Below, in pieces: positions 27,763-36,542 of a DNA stretch of 64,000 bases. The notes under the pieces are model-generated. The model was not told where the DNA came from and did no database searches. It was given only the letters and a program-made list of their open reading frames with translations. A program made the translations under genes and the position numbers. The stretch is from contig NZ_CP024311.1 in the NCBI RefSeq assembly GCF_002944315.1, positions 1,154,501-1,218,500 on the forward strand. The letters run 5' to 3'. This DNA comes from Rhizobium sp. NXC24. GTDB taxonomy: Bacteria; Pseudomonadota; Alphaproteobacteria; Rhizobiales; Rhizobiaceae. Numbering within the stretch: position 1 is the first letter of the stretch; every line of letters begins with the position of its first letter.

Positions 27763-29001
27763 TCAGTCGGCTGTAGACTGCATCCGGCGCCCCGTCGGTT
27801 CGCCGCCCCGGACGGGCAGGGGTATAGACTGGAAGTCCGTCTTTTCGATGCGTCCTTCGTTCGGCTTGCGCATGGCGATGCGCCACCCCGCATAGCCGGC
27901 ATAGAGCGCAAAGGCGAGGGCCAGGAACCAGAGAAGGCCGGATGGGCCGGCGAGTTGCATCATCGCGCCGCCGACCAGCGGTCCGGAGACCGTGCCCAGT
28001 CCGTAGAGCAGCATGATACCGCTGGAAATGGTGACATATTCATCCGGCGCCGCACGGTCGTTGGCATGAGCGACATTGAGTGCGTAGATCGGATAGAGCA
28101 CGGTGCCGATGAAGAAGCCGGCGACATAGAGCGTCAATTGCCCATGCGCGTTGAACAACGTCATGGTGACGCAGGCAAGGATGCCGATAACACCGCAGAC
28201 GATCATTACGTAGCGGCGGTCCATCTGGTCTGATATGCGGCCGATCGGCATTTGCGACACGGCACCGCCGGCGAGCACGCAGGCGAGCAACGTCGCACCC
28301 TCGGCCGTGTTCATGCCGACATTCTGGGTATAGACGCCGCCAAGGCTGCTCCAGGTGCCGGAGAGGGCGCCCGACAGCAGCGAGCCGACGAAGGCGATCG
28401 GCGACAGCCGGTAAAGTTTCGGCAGGTCGAACTTGGCCTGATGGATCGGCGTCGGCGATTTCGCGGTCGATAACGCCGTCGGCAGCATCGCCAGCGCGAA
28501 AATAACGCCGCACAGGATGAAGAGGGAGGTATTGCTGGGATCGCCGAGCGGTACCAGATATTGTCCACCGATCGAGCCGACCAGGCAGGTGATCATATAG
28601 ACCGAGAAGATGGTCGCGCGGTTATCGTTGGTGACCCGCTCGTTCAACCAGCTTTCGATGATGAGATAGGCGCCGGCGATGCCGAAGCCGCTGATGCAGC
28701 GGAAGGCCAGCCAGGCGCGCCAATCGACCATCAATGCGCACAGCAGAATGCCGATACTGAGCAGCGAGATCAAGGCGCCGAATACGCGCACATGTCCGAC
28801 CCGCTGCACGAAACGCGGTGTGATGATGCAGGATATGGTGAAGCCGAAAGTGTAGCCGGTGGCGATCACCGAAATGGTGAAGGTCGACCAGCCTTCCGCC
28901 ACGGAGCGGATCGGCACGACGAAGTTCATCAAGCCATAGCCGAACATCATCAACAGCGTTGACAACATCAGACTGGCGATCGAGACGAGGCTGGCCAGCA
29001 T
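27763..29001 (-). CDS. MFS transporter, YcaD-like, 412 aa
   Basis: Twelve hydrophobic segments are visible, starting directly after the ATG at 29001 (SLVSIASLMLSTLLMMFGYG). Between segments 2 and 3 is TPRFVQRVGHVRVFG, the loop typical of the superfamily. The middle loop carries SPTPIHQAKFDLPKLY, and GRISDQMDRRYVM follows segment 8. An alternative ATG at 29055 would add 18 polar residues. Substrate is not evident. It is divergent from the regulator-like gene at 29341. Confidence 0.86.
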   Translation of the reverse strand: MLASLVSIASLMLSTLLMMFGYGLMNFVVPIRSVAEGWSTFTISVIATGYTFGFTISCIITPRFVQRVGHVRVFGALISLLSIGILLCALMVDWRAWLAFRCISGFGIAGAYLIIESWLNERVTNDNRATIFSVYMITCLVGSIGGQYLVPLGDPSNTSLFILCGVIFALAMLPTALSTAKSPTPIHQAKFDLPKLYRLSPIAFVGSLLSGALSGTWSSLGGVYTQNVGMNTAEGATLLACVLAGGAVSQMPIGRISDQMDRRYVMIVCGVIGILACVTMTLFNAHGQLTLYVAGFFIGTVLYPIYALNVAHANDRAAPDEYVTISSGIMLLYGLGTVSGPLVGGAMMQLAGPSGLLWFLALAFALYAGYAGWRIAMRKPNEGRIEKTDFQSIPLPVRGGEPTGRRMQSTAD

Positions 29002-29340
29002 TGGAGCGGGATTCCGGTCGATTGGTTGAAGCAGATGCGCATCGCAAAAACGCATCTTGCTCTATCCCAGCAATGATGCGCGATCAATCGCGACGGCACA
29101 TGACGCGGGTGGTTGATCTGTGGCCCCTCGTCTTGAATGGTCATTGAAAAAGATGATGGCGAAAGAATGGTTTTAAACTTAAATTATTTGTTTAACTTCT
29201 TGCGATATCAGTGTTTTCAGATAACTATAGCATGCTATCGGATATCTGGGGCTTCGATCTGTGACGGCAGGTTTAATCAAAAAATATGAGAACTATTCCT
29301 TCCGTTTTGTATTTTAGAAGGGCGCCATAAGGAGGCCCGA
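29002..29340. promoter_or_regulatory. divergent promoter region with a 12-bp palindrome and a strong Shine-Dalgarno
   Basis: This AT-rich 340-base gap separates the MFS gene from the gene at 29341. ATAGCATGCTAT at 29227-29238 is a perfect palindrome, with GATATC-containing half-sites nearby (about 29213 and 29241). AAGGAGG at 29329-29335 lies five bases before the TTG start at 29341 and fixes that unusual start. The palindrome is a candidate operator. Confidence 0.5.
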
Positions 29341-30216
29341 TTGAGCTTTTCCGTCGAGCAACTTGCTTGCCATCCCGAATTCGTCCCCTCCCTGCGTTTC
29401 CTGGCCCAGGCTTTGCGGGATCGCTACGACAGCGGCCCGCGGATCGCACGCCTGTTGGCCTCGCATCAGCGCTGGCTTTTGACCCAGACGGCCTATGCTC
29501 TTCATCTCGAATATGATCCGGCCATACCCGGCTCTGGTCTGACCGTCGTCAAGCTTCGCGATGTCATCACGCAATACCGCGTCGCAAGCCGCAACACCGT
29601 GCTGAGCTATATCGAGGAACTGCTGACCTATCGCTTCCTCATGCCCGCCCCTGGCGTTGTCCGGCGTCCCCGCCGCTATGCGCCGGCCGAGGTCAGCCAC
29701 ACCGCAATGATCAGCTGGTATCTCGCCAATCTCGCCGCGCTTGACCTACTCGACAATGGGAACCGCGCCGCGACGCTTGCCGCCCATCCGGTACTGGTCG
29801 ACGTGGCGCAGCCGCGCATGGCGCGCCGCTGTCTGGAGACGACCGCCTGGCGCGAGCCGCCGGAGCGTGTCGGCTTGTTTCTCTGGACGGAAGCAGGGGG
29901 GCTGGTGATGGACCATCTCGTCTCTCGGGTGGACCTGGGTACGGAAGTAGACGGACGCGTCAATCTCGGCCGCATCGATACGCGGGCAATCGCTGCGCAG
30001 TTCATGATGTCGCGCACCCATTTGCAGCGCCTTTTGCGCAAGGCTGCCGATGGCGGCAGTCTGGGCTGGTATGACGAACCGAAAAAGACGCGCCTTTGGA
30101 TGTCTCGCGACTTCCTGGACGAATATTGCCGCTGGCAGGCAGTGAAACTGGCTGCCGTGGATGAAGCTTTTGCGTGGGCGCAATGGATGGCGGCGCAGGC
30201 GGTTTCGGAACAATGA
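29341..30216 (+). CDS. unrecognised protein with two HTH-like regions, 291 aa, TTG start
   Basis: I do not recognise the family. Translation starts at TTG, set by a perfect AAGGAGG five bases upstream. Residues about 65-105 (VVKLRDVITQYRVASRNTV, then YIEELLTYRFL) look like a winged-helix. Residues about 212-240 (IDTRAIAAQFMMSRTHLQR, LLRKAADGG) look like a second helix-turn-helix, followed by a wing-like GWYDEPKKTRLWM. The protein is soluble. These features and the divergent MFS gene suggest a transcription regulator, which is inference only. Confidence 0.75.
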   Translation: MSFSVEQLACHPEFVPSLRFLAQALRDRYDSGPRIARLLASHQRWLLTQTAYALHLEYDPAIPGSGLTVVKLRDVITQYRVASRNTVLSYIEELLTYRFLMPAPGVVRRPRRYAPAEVSHTAMISWYLANLAALDLLDNGNRAATLAAHPVLVDVAQPRMARRCLETTAWREPPERVGLFLWTEAGGLVMDHLVSRVDLGTEVDGRVNLGRIDTRAIAAQFMMSRTHLQRLLRKAADGGSLGWYDEPKKTRLWMSRDFLDEYCRWQAVKLAAVDEAFAWAQWMAAQAVSEQ

Positions 30217-30221
30217 ACCGC

Positions 30222-30247
30222 AAAAAAACGCCGGGCTAGGCCCGGCG
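30222..30247 (-). terminator. strong minus-strand terminator
   Basis: CGCCGGGC and GCCCGGCG with a three-base loop are followed on the minus strand by seven T residues. It lies only six bases past the stop of the plus-strand gene, but its T-run shows it serves transcripts arriving from the right. Confidence 0.8.
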
Positions 30248-30280
30248 CTGCTCTTCATGAAAATCTATTATGAAAATCCG

Positions 30281-30312
30281 AAAAAAGAGCGGGATCATCG
30301 ACCTCGCTCTTT
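30281..30312 (-). terminator. minus-strand terminator of the 54-residue gene
   Basis: AAAGAGCG and CGCTCTTT over a 13-base loop, followed on the minus strand by TTTTTT. It starts seven bases after the stop of the small gene at 30319-30483. Confidence 0.75.
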
Positions 30313-30318
30313 CCAAAC

Positions 30319-30483
30319 CTATAGGGGGATGCTTGCAGCCACTGTACGTGCGGGGCTCAGCTCGCGCTGATCGGCCTTGCGCAGGCTGCGGGAGCGCTCG
30401 AATTCCTCTGCTGCGCGCACCGCGGAGCCGATATGTCCCACGGAATCGAGAAGAGTGAAAAAAGAACGCAAACCTAAAGACAC
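30319..30483 (-). CDS. small hypothetical protein, 54 aa, GTG start
   Basis: A GTG at 30483 preceded by an AGGGG-type site opens a frame that ends seven bases before an intrinsic terminator. The product (MSLGLRSFFTLLDSVGHIG..., then AAEEFERSRSLRKADQREL) is predicted to be amphipathic-helical and soluble, with charged C-terminal half. Third-position GC content is typical of real genes here. Family and function are not recognised. The adjacent terminator is the best support. Confidence 0.6.
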   Translation of the reverse strand: MSLGLRSFFTLLDSVGHIGSAVRAAEEFERSRSLRKADQRELSPARTVAASIPL

Positions 30484-30612
30484 GATGTCACCCCTGAAAC
30501 AAAATCATACACGATGCTGTCGCGAATTTCGCGGAACTTCATACTCGCTTTGGAATATCAAGCATCTGCAAATGACAAGGCGAAGCCTTGATTTGCCTCA
30601 GCTTTTCATTGG

Positions 30613-30804
30613 TTAGCACTCGCGGAAATCGGCGAATATAGCGGTCGGACGAGCAACCCGAGCGGAGATACCGGTGCCGCGAGCAGTCATCTGCTCATTG
30701 GCGGCAATGCCGAGGCTGCGATGGCCACTGGTGGCGCGCACGGGTACGATGACGCGGCGCAGGGTATCAAATCCGCTATGGATAGGACGGAAACGAGCAG
30801 TCAT
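30613..30804 (-). CDS. small hypothetical protein, 63 aa
   Basis: ATG 30804 follows an AAAGGAA site eight bases upstream. The product is basic and Arg-rich (MTARFRPIHSGFDTLRRVI..., SGHRSLGIAANEQ) with one Cys at the end and no membrane segment. It may be cotranscribed with the 54-residue gene 129 bases downstream. No family recognised. The frame is open 25 codons further upstream, but the ribosome-binding site favours this start. Confidence 0.5.
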   Translation of the reverse strand: MTARFRPIHSGFDTLRRVIVPVRATSGHRSLGIAANEQMTARGTGISARVARPTAIFADFREC

Positions 30805-30946
30805 GGCCTTGGTTCCTTTCAAATTTCCTCCCAAGACACACCGGATATATTGCAATGCAGCATTGATTCCGCAATGCACACGACTGGAAGACTGCCATGC
30901 AAAGAATGCATAACAAGTTTCATCTTCCGTTAATATTGGTGAAAAA

Positions 30947-31837
30947 TTAGTCCGAATCTCCGGCGTCGATCCGACTTTTGAAGGTCAAAAGATCGTTCCA
31001 AGCCAAGCGCTTATTGATCGGCGCAGTCAACAGTTCCTGGGGGTGGAGGCTGGCGATTGCCGGTATCGTCCGGCCGGCTATCGTCACTTCCCGCCATTGT
31101 CCGCGCAGGCCGTGAATAGTTTCGTTGCTTTCGAAGAAGTGACGAGCGGTGAAATTGCCGAGCAGCAGCAGGGCTTTCGGCTCCGCGAGCGCGATCTGCC
31201 GCTCGATGAAGGGGCGGCATATCTCGACTTCCGGCGCCGACGGCGCACGGTTGCCTGGCGGCCGCCACGGAATGACATTGGTGAGCAGGATGCCGTCGCG
31301 CTGCAGACCGATGGCGCCCAGCATCTTGTCAAGCAATTGTCCGGTTCGTCCGGCAAAGGGCAGGCCTTCGCGGTCGTCGTCGGCGCTGGGCATCGGGCCG
31401 ATCACCATGACCCGGCCTTCGGCACTGCCGCTGGCGAAGATGGTCGAGCGTGCGCTGTTTTTCAGATTGCAGCTATTGAACGCTTCCAGCGCGGTCTTGA
31501 GTTCGTTCAATGACCGGGCGCTTTCGGCGGCGAACCGGGCCTGTTCGACGGCCTGCTCGTCGGGGATGGCGGGTGCGCTTCGCGGCGACATCGGTGCAGC
31601 GACAGGCTGCGCGGCCTGGCGACGTTCCGGCTGCGCCGCGGGTCGTGTCGCAGGCGGTGGTGTCTCGGCACGCGGCTGGGCTGCTGGCCGGGTGCCTTGG
31701 CGAGCGGCCTTCATCGCCGCGAATTCGGCAAAGCGATCAACGGCCTCCTCTTCGAGCAGCCATTCGACGCCGGCATCCGCATGAAAATGCAGAAGGGCGG
31801 CAAGTTCAGCCGGAGTGAGGTCGTTGGCGGAGATCAT
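30947..31837 (-). CDS. divergent family-4-type uracil-DNA glycosylase, 296 aa
   Basis: The C-terminal domain (about 110-290) is of the family 4/5 uracil-DNA glycosylase type: DDDREGLPFAGRTGQLLD (about 153-170), a TNV..RPPGNRAP block (187-199) and SLHPQELL (263-270). Residues about 47-95 are a Pro/Ala/Arg-rich linker after a short helical N-terminus. Of the four cysteines that hold the [4Fe-4S] cluster in this family only C123 and C207 remain; the others are K126 and W191. Motif A, normally GEAPG, is GPMPS. It probably removes uracil from DNA without a cluster. It may belong to a separate alphaproteobacterial lineage. Confidence 0.82.
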   Translation of the reverse strand: MISANDLTPAELAALLHFHADAGVEWLLEEEAVDRFAEFAAMKAARQGTRPAAQPRAETPPPATRPAAQPERRQAAQPVAAPMSPRSAPAIPDEQAVEQARFAAESARSLNELKTALEAFNSCNLKNSARSTIFASGSAEGRVMVIGPMPSADDDREGLPFAGRTGQLLDKMLGAIGLQRDGILLTNVIPWRPPGNRAPSAPEVEICRPFIERQIALAEPKALLLLGNFTARHFFESNETIHGLRGQWREVTIAGRTIPAIASLHPQELLTAPINKRLAWNDLLTFKSRIDAGDSD

Positions 31838-31892
31838 GGACGAACTCTAACCAAAGCGGCGGAAGAACGAAAGGGGAGGGTGTTCTCTACCC

Positions 31893-33182
31893 TCACGCCG
31901 TCCACTGGCTGATGTCATCGCGCTCGCCGATCAAGGCAAGGCCGTGGGCGATCGACAGCAGCTCGCCGCCGGTTTCGATCCGTTCCTGACCGAAGCGTTC
32001 GGTAAAGATGCGGCGCACCGCCGGCACGAAAGAGGTGCCGCCGGTGAGGAACACCTTGTCGATGCTCCCCGGCAATGTGTTGGTGGTCGCCAGCACGTCA
32101 TCCAGCGCGCCTTCGATGCGGGAGAGATCGTCGGCGATCCAGCTTTCGAAATCGCTGCGGCGCACGGTCCTGCGGCCGGCCTTGCCGAGCGGCGGGAAGT
32201 TGAATTCCGCTTCCTCTTCCGCCGAAAGCGCCATCTTCGTCGCCGACACGGCCTGATAGAGCGGATAGCCCTCATCGTGTTCGACGAGCTCGATAAAGGT
32301 CTCGAGCTTTTCCGGCTCCAGGCTGCTGCGCACCAGCGTCTTCAGATCGGCATATTCGCGCGAGGTCTTGAAGATCGATAGCTGGTTCCAGCGGCCGAAA
32401 TTGGCGTAATAGGAAGTGGGCACTTCCAGCAGCTTGTCGAAGCTTTTGAAGAGGCTGCCTTTGCCGATCGCCGGCGAAACGATGTTGTCGATCATCCGGA
32501 AGTCGAAGTGATCGCCGGCAATGCCGACGCCGGAATGGCCGATCGGGGTCGCCGTCAGCTTTCCGCCATGGGTCTCGAAGCGGATCAGCGAATAGTCGGT
32601 GGTGCCGCCGCCGAAATCGGCCACCAGCACGGTCGCATCCGTTTTCAGATGCTGGGCGAAATAGAAAGCCGCGGCCACAGGTTCGTAGACGTAATGGATT
32701 TCAGGAAAGCCGAAGCGCGCCAGTGCCGCGTTATATCGGGCAGTGGCGAGGGATGCATCCGGGTTGGCGCCAGCAAAATGCACCGGCCGTCCTGTGACGA
32801 TGCGGCCGACATCCGTCGGCCAAGCATCGCCGGCATAGGCGCGCAGCCGGCGCACGAAGATCTCCATCAGATCCTCGAAGGTGTGGCGCTTGGCAAAGAC
32901 CAGCGTGCCCTGGAAAAGCGCACTGGCCGCAAAGGTTTTGATGGATTGCAGAAAGCGGCAATCGCCGGGATTGTCGATGAACTGCCGGATGGCAGCATGC
33001 CCAGCCTCGACCTTCAGCGCCGCAGCACCCAGTCCCGGATCCTTCATGAAGGACAGGGCCGTGCGCATGCTGTCGGCGGTGCCGGCGACACTGGTGAAGG
33101 CGACCGATTGTGTCGCCGGGCCATCGGCGAGCGCCAAAACCGTGTTCGTTGTGCCGAAGTCGAAACCAAGCGCTCGAGCCAT
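31893..33182 (-). CDS. Hsp70-family protein of the YegD type, 429 aa
   Basis: The protein is essentially only the actin-like ATPase half of an Hsp70. DFGTTNTVLALADG at residues 6-19 is phosphate loop 1, VADFGGGTTDYSL is phosphate loop 2, and LTGGTSFVPAVRRIF is the adenosine-binding motif. The substrate-binding beta domain and lid of DnaK are missing, as in E. coli YegD. Client and co-chaperones are unknown. It starts with ATG at 33182 and ends 55 bases before the glycosylase gene, so the two may be cotranscribed. Confidence 0.87.
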   Translation of the reverse strand: MARALGFDFGTTNTVLALADGPATQSVAFTSVAGTADSMRTALSFMKDPGLGAAALKVEAGHAAIRQFIDNPGDCRFLQSIKTFAASALFQGTLVFAKRHTFEDLMEIFVRRLRAYAGDAWPTDVGRIVTGRPVHFAGANPDASLATARYNAALARFGFPEIHYVYEPVAAAFYFAQHLKTDATVLVADFGGGTTDYSLIRFETHGGKLTATPIGHSGVGIAGDHFDFRMIDNIVSPAIGKGSLFKSFDKLLEVPTSYYANFGRWNQLSIFKTSREYADLKTLVRSSLEPEKLETFIELVEHDEGYPLYQAVSATKMALSAEEEAEFNFPPLGKAGRRTVRRSDFESWIADDLSRIEGALDDVLATTNTLPGSIDKVFLTGGTSFVPAVRRIFTERFGQERIETGGELLSIAHGLALIGERDDISQWTA

Positions 33183-33333
33183 GCCCGCACTCCCTTCTGC
33201 TGAAATTTTTCGGAATGGGGCAACGCCCCTTATGGAACGCGAGACGCGCCCTTGTCGTAAAGAGGGCGCGTCATGGCATGGCTGAATTGTAAGCGCAAGA
33301 CGTGAGAGAGCATTTGTTTCGCAATGACCTTAT

Positions 33334-33357
33334 CCGAAAATCGCTTCGCAGTTTTCG
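33334..33357 (-). repeat. degenerate palindromic repeat, copy 3 (reverse orientation)
   Basis: On the minus strand CGAAAA, CTGCGAAGCGA, TTTTCGG matches the loop plus inner stem of the repeats at 20992 and 50827. Outer pairing is reduced to GACC/GGTC. Confidence 0.4.
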
Positions 33358-33391
33358 CTGCGCGGTCTCGGGTTTTGGATCACGCCAAAGT

Positions 33392-33416
33392 AAAACGGGC
33401 GCCGCGAGGCGCCCGT
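33392..33416 (-). terminator. intrinsic terminator of the RND efflux operon
   Basis: ACGGGCGCC and GGCGCCCGT around a four-base loop, followed on the minus strand by TTTTAC; it begins seven bases after the permease stop. Confidence 0.8.
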
Positions 33417-33422
33417 CTGGTA

Positions 33423-36400
33423 TCATTCGGCCGCGATTGCGGTCGGCGTTTCTTCTTCGTGCTGATGCTTTTCCTTGCGCTTGCCAAGACGACCGACGAA
33501 GTCGTTCAGACGGTTCATTTCGAGGAAGATGACCGGCGTGATGAACAGCGTCAGGATCTGCGAGACGACAAGGCCGCCGACGACGGCAATACCGAGCGGT
33601 TGGCGCAGTTCCGAGCTGGCGCCGCCACCGACGGCGATCGGCAGCGCGCCGAGCAGGGCGCAGAAGGTCGTCATCATGATCGGACGGAAACGGCGCACGC
33701 AGGCTTCATGGATCGCTTCCGCCGGCGATATGCCGGGGGTCGATCGAAGCGTTTCCAGCGCCACGTCGATCATCATGATCGCGTTTTTCTTGACGATACC
33801 GATCAGCATCAGCAAGCCGATGAGCGCGATGATCGACAGGTCGAAGCCGAAAACTTTCAGGGCAAGCAGGGCGCCGAGAGCGGCGGCCGGCAGGCCGGAA
33901 AGAATGGTCAGCGGATGGATGAAGCTCTCGTAGAGAACGCCGAGAACCACATAGATCGTCAGCACGGCGGCAAGGATCAGGTAAGGCGTGCTGCCCTGCG
34001 ACTGCTGGAAGATCTGGGCGGTACCGCCGTAGGACGTGAAGACGTCCGCCGGCATGTTGAGATCCTTCTTGATCTGCTCGATCTGCGCCGTTGCGTCGCC
34101 GAGTGCTTCGCCGGCTGGCAGGTTGAAGGAAACAGTGGTCGAAACGAGCTGGCCGGTCTGGTTGATGGTGACGGGGCCGGTCGTGCGCTGGACATGGGCG
34201 AAGTTCGATAGGGGCACCAGGGCTCCGCTTGCGGAAGCAATCTGGATTTCCTGTAGCTTCTGGTCGTCCCAGGGCTTGCTGGTATCGAACTCGACAATCA
34301 CGTCATAGCTGTCGCCGGTCGACTGGATCTGTGCCGCGGTATAACCGCCGAAGCCTTCTTCCAGCGACGTGCGCAACTGATTGTTGTTGATCCCGTATTG
34401 CGCTGCCTTTTCGGTATCGACGACGATATTGGCCTGCAATGCATTGTTCTGCTCGTCCGAGGCGACGTCCGTGAAGCGCGGGTCGCGGCGCATCGCATCC
34501 TCGATCTTATTGGCCCAGAGATTGGTCTGGTCGGCGCTGAGCGCCTGGACGACGAGCTGATACTGGCTGGCGGTCTGACGGCCACCGAAGCGGAGGCTTT
34601 GCTGGGGCGTGATATAGGCCTTCAGGCCGGCAATCTTGCTGATGCTGGCGCGCAGCTCCCGTAGGGTATTGTCCAGCGGCTCCCGCTGATCCTTTGCCTT
34701 CAGCTCGACATACATCGTGCCGTTATTAAGCGGCTGACGCGCATTGCCGCCGACGATCGACATGACGTGAGCGACGGCCGGATTCTGTTTTACGAGTGCT
34801 GCAGCCTGGTTCTGCAGGTCCTGCATCGCCGGATAGGAAATATCCTGGCGGGCCTGCGTCGAGATCGTCAGGCGGCCGATATCTTCCGTCGGGAAGAAGC
34901 TCGCCGGCAGGACCATGAAGAGGTATGCCGAGAGGGCAACCGAGCCGAGGAAGCTCAGGAGCACCGTGCCGCGGTGGCGAAGACACCAGGCGACGCCTTT
35001 GTCGTAGCCGCGCTGGGTCCAGTCGAAGCCGGCGTTGAAGAGACGCACCGGATAGGGGGGCTCTCCATGGCCCGCCGACAGGCGCGAGCTGAGCATGGGG
35101 GTGACGGTGAGCGATACGATCGCGGAAGACACGATGGCGATGGCGACGACCATGCCGAACTCGTTGAAGATACGGCCGACGACGCCGCCCATCAGCAGGA
35201 TCGGAATGAACACGGCGATTAGCGAAATCGACATCGATATGATCGTGTAGCTGACTTCCGCCGAGCCCTTGAGCGCCGCCTGCAGCACCGGCATGCCCTC
35301 TTCGACATGTCGCAATATGTTCTCGAGCATGACGATGGCGTCGTCCACCACGAGACCGACCGCGAGTGTCAATCCGAGCAGCGAGATATTATCGATGCTG
35401 TATCCGAGAATATACATCATGCCGAAGGTCGCGATCAGCGACAGCGGCACGGCGAGGCCGGGTATGATCGTTGCCGTAACGTGACCGGTGAAGAGATAGA
35501 TGACCAGCACGACGAGGCCGATCGTCAGCATCAGCGTGAATTTGACGTCTGAAATCGCGTCGCGGATCGGCTGAGCCGAATCGTTCATAACGGTCGTCTT
35601 CACCGAGGCCGGGATTTCCGCGTGTAGTTGCGGCAGTTTGGCGTTGATGGCGTCGACCACATCGACCGTATTGGCATCCGGCTGGCGCTGGATGGCAAGA
35701 ATGATCGCCCGCTTGCCGTCATACCAGGAGCCGGCATTGGTATTTTCCACGCTGTCCTGAACGTCCGCGACATCGCTGAGATGGATCGGCGCGCCGTTCG
35801 GGTTGGCGATGACAAGCGAACGGAACTCCGCAGCATTGGTGCGCTGCGTATCGGAGTTGATGGTCATGCTCTGCGAATTGTTCTGCAGAGTGCCCACCGG
35901 AACCTGGCTGTTGGCGTTGACCAGCGCATTGTTGACAGTATCGATGCCGATGCTGCGGTCCTGCAGCTTGGCGGGATCGACTTCGACGCGCACGGCATAG
36001 GTTTGGGCGCCGAACACCGTCACTTCCGCCACGCCGGGAAGAGTGGACAGCGACGGCGAGATGATGTCTTCGGCGATTTCATCAAGCTTGCTGCGCGGCA
36101 TCGTATCGCTCTGCACCGCCAGCAGCATGACCGGCGCATCGGCCGGGTTGGTCTTGCGATAGCTCGGCGGCACGGTCAGGTTATCGGGCAATTGCCGAGT
36201 CGCGTGCGAGATTGCCGCCTGAACGTCAGCCGCAGCCGCGTCGATATCGCGGTTCAGGTCGAATTGCAGCACGATGCTGGTGTTGCCGAGCGAGTTCGTC
36301 GAGGAGATTTCGCTGATGCCCGGGATGGTCTCGAACTGCTTGATCAGCGGCGTCGAAACCGAAGTCGCCATGGTCTGCGGCGAAGCACCTGTTAGCTGCG

Positions 36401-36542
36401 CAGTGACGTTGATGGTCGGAAAGTCGACCTGCGGCAAGGCGGCAACGGGCACGAGGCGATAGCCCGCCCAGCCTGCCATGACCACCCCCAAGGCCAGAAG
36501 CGTCGTCGCGACCGGCCGGCTGATGCAGAAGCTGGGGATCAT
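33423..36542 (-). CDS. RND multidrug efflux permease (MdtB/MdtC-like), 1039 aa
   Basis: This proton-driven inner-membrane exporter forms a tripartite pump with the adaptor encoded just upstream. It starts MIPSFCISRPVATTLLALGVV and has the typical twelve membrane segments with two large periplasmic loops. Proton-relay acidic residues are in GLVVDDAIVMLENI (segment 4). The IGIVKKNAIMMID motif of segment 10-11 is that of the HAE1 group with Mdt-type sequence. The start codon overlaps the adaptor stop (ATGA). No outer-membrane channel gene is adjacent. Confidence 0.92.
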   Translation of the reverse strand: MIPSFCISRPVATTLLALGVVMAGWAGYRLVPVAALPQVDFPTINVTAQLTGASPQTMATSVSTPLIKQFETIPGISEISSTNSLGNTSIVLQFDLNRDIDAAAADVQAAISHATRQLPDNLTVPPSYRKTNPADAPVMLLAVQSDTMPRSKLDEIAEDIISPSLSTLPGVAEVTVFGAQTYAVRVEVDPAKLQDRSIGIDTVNNALVNANSQVPVGTLQNNSQSMTINSDTQRTNAAEFRSLVIANPNGAPIHLSDVADVQDSVENTNAGSWYDGKRAIILAIQRQPDANTVDVVDAINAKLPQLHAEIPASVKTTVMNDSAQPIRDAISDVKFTLMLTIGLVVLVIYLFTGHVTATIIPGLAVPLSLIATFGMMYILGYSIDNISLLGLTLAVGLVVDDAIVMLENILRHVEEGMPVLQAALKGSAEVSYTIISMSISLIAVFIPILLMGGVVGRIFNEFGMVVAIAIVSSAIVSLTVTPMLSSRLSAGHGEPPYPVRLFNAGFDWTQRGYDKGVAWCLRHRGTVLLSFLGSVALSAYLFMVLPASFFPTEDIGRLTISTQARQDISYPAMQDLQNQAAALVKQNPAVAHVMSIVGGNARQPLNNGTMYVELKAKDQREPLDNTLRELRASISKIAGLKAYITPQQSLRFGGRQTASQYQLVVQALSADQTNLWANKIEDAMRRDPRFTDVASDEQNNALQANIVVDTEKAAQYGINNNQLRTSLEEGFGGYTAAQIQSTGDSYDVIVEFDTSKPWDDQKLQEIQIASASGALVPLSNFAHVQRTTGPVTINQTGQLVSTTVSFNLPAGEALGDATAQIEQIKKDLNMPADVFTSYGGTAQIFQQSQGSTPYLILAAVLTIYVVLGVLYESFIHPLTILSGLPAAALGALLALKVFGFDLSIIALIGLLMLIGIVKKNAIMMIDVALETLRSTPGISPAEAIHEACVRRFRPIMMTTFCALLGALPIAVGGGASSELRQPLGIAVVGGLVVSQILTLFITPVIFLEMNRLNDFVGRLGKRKEKHQHEEETPTAIAAE

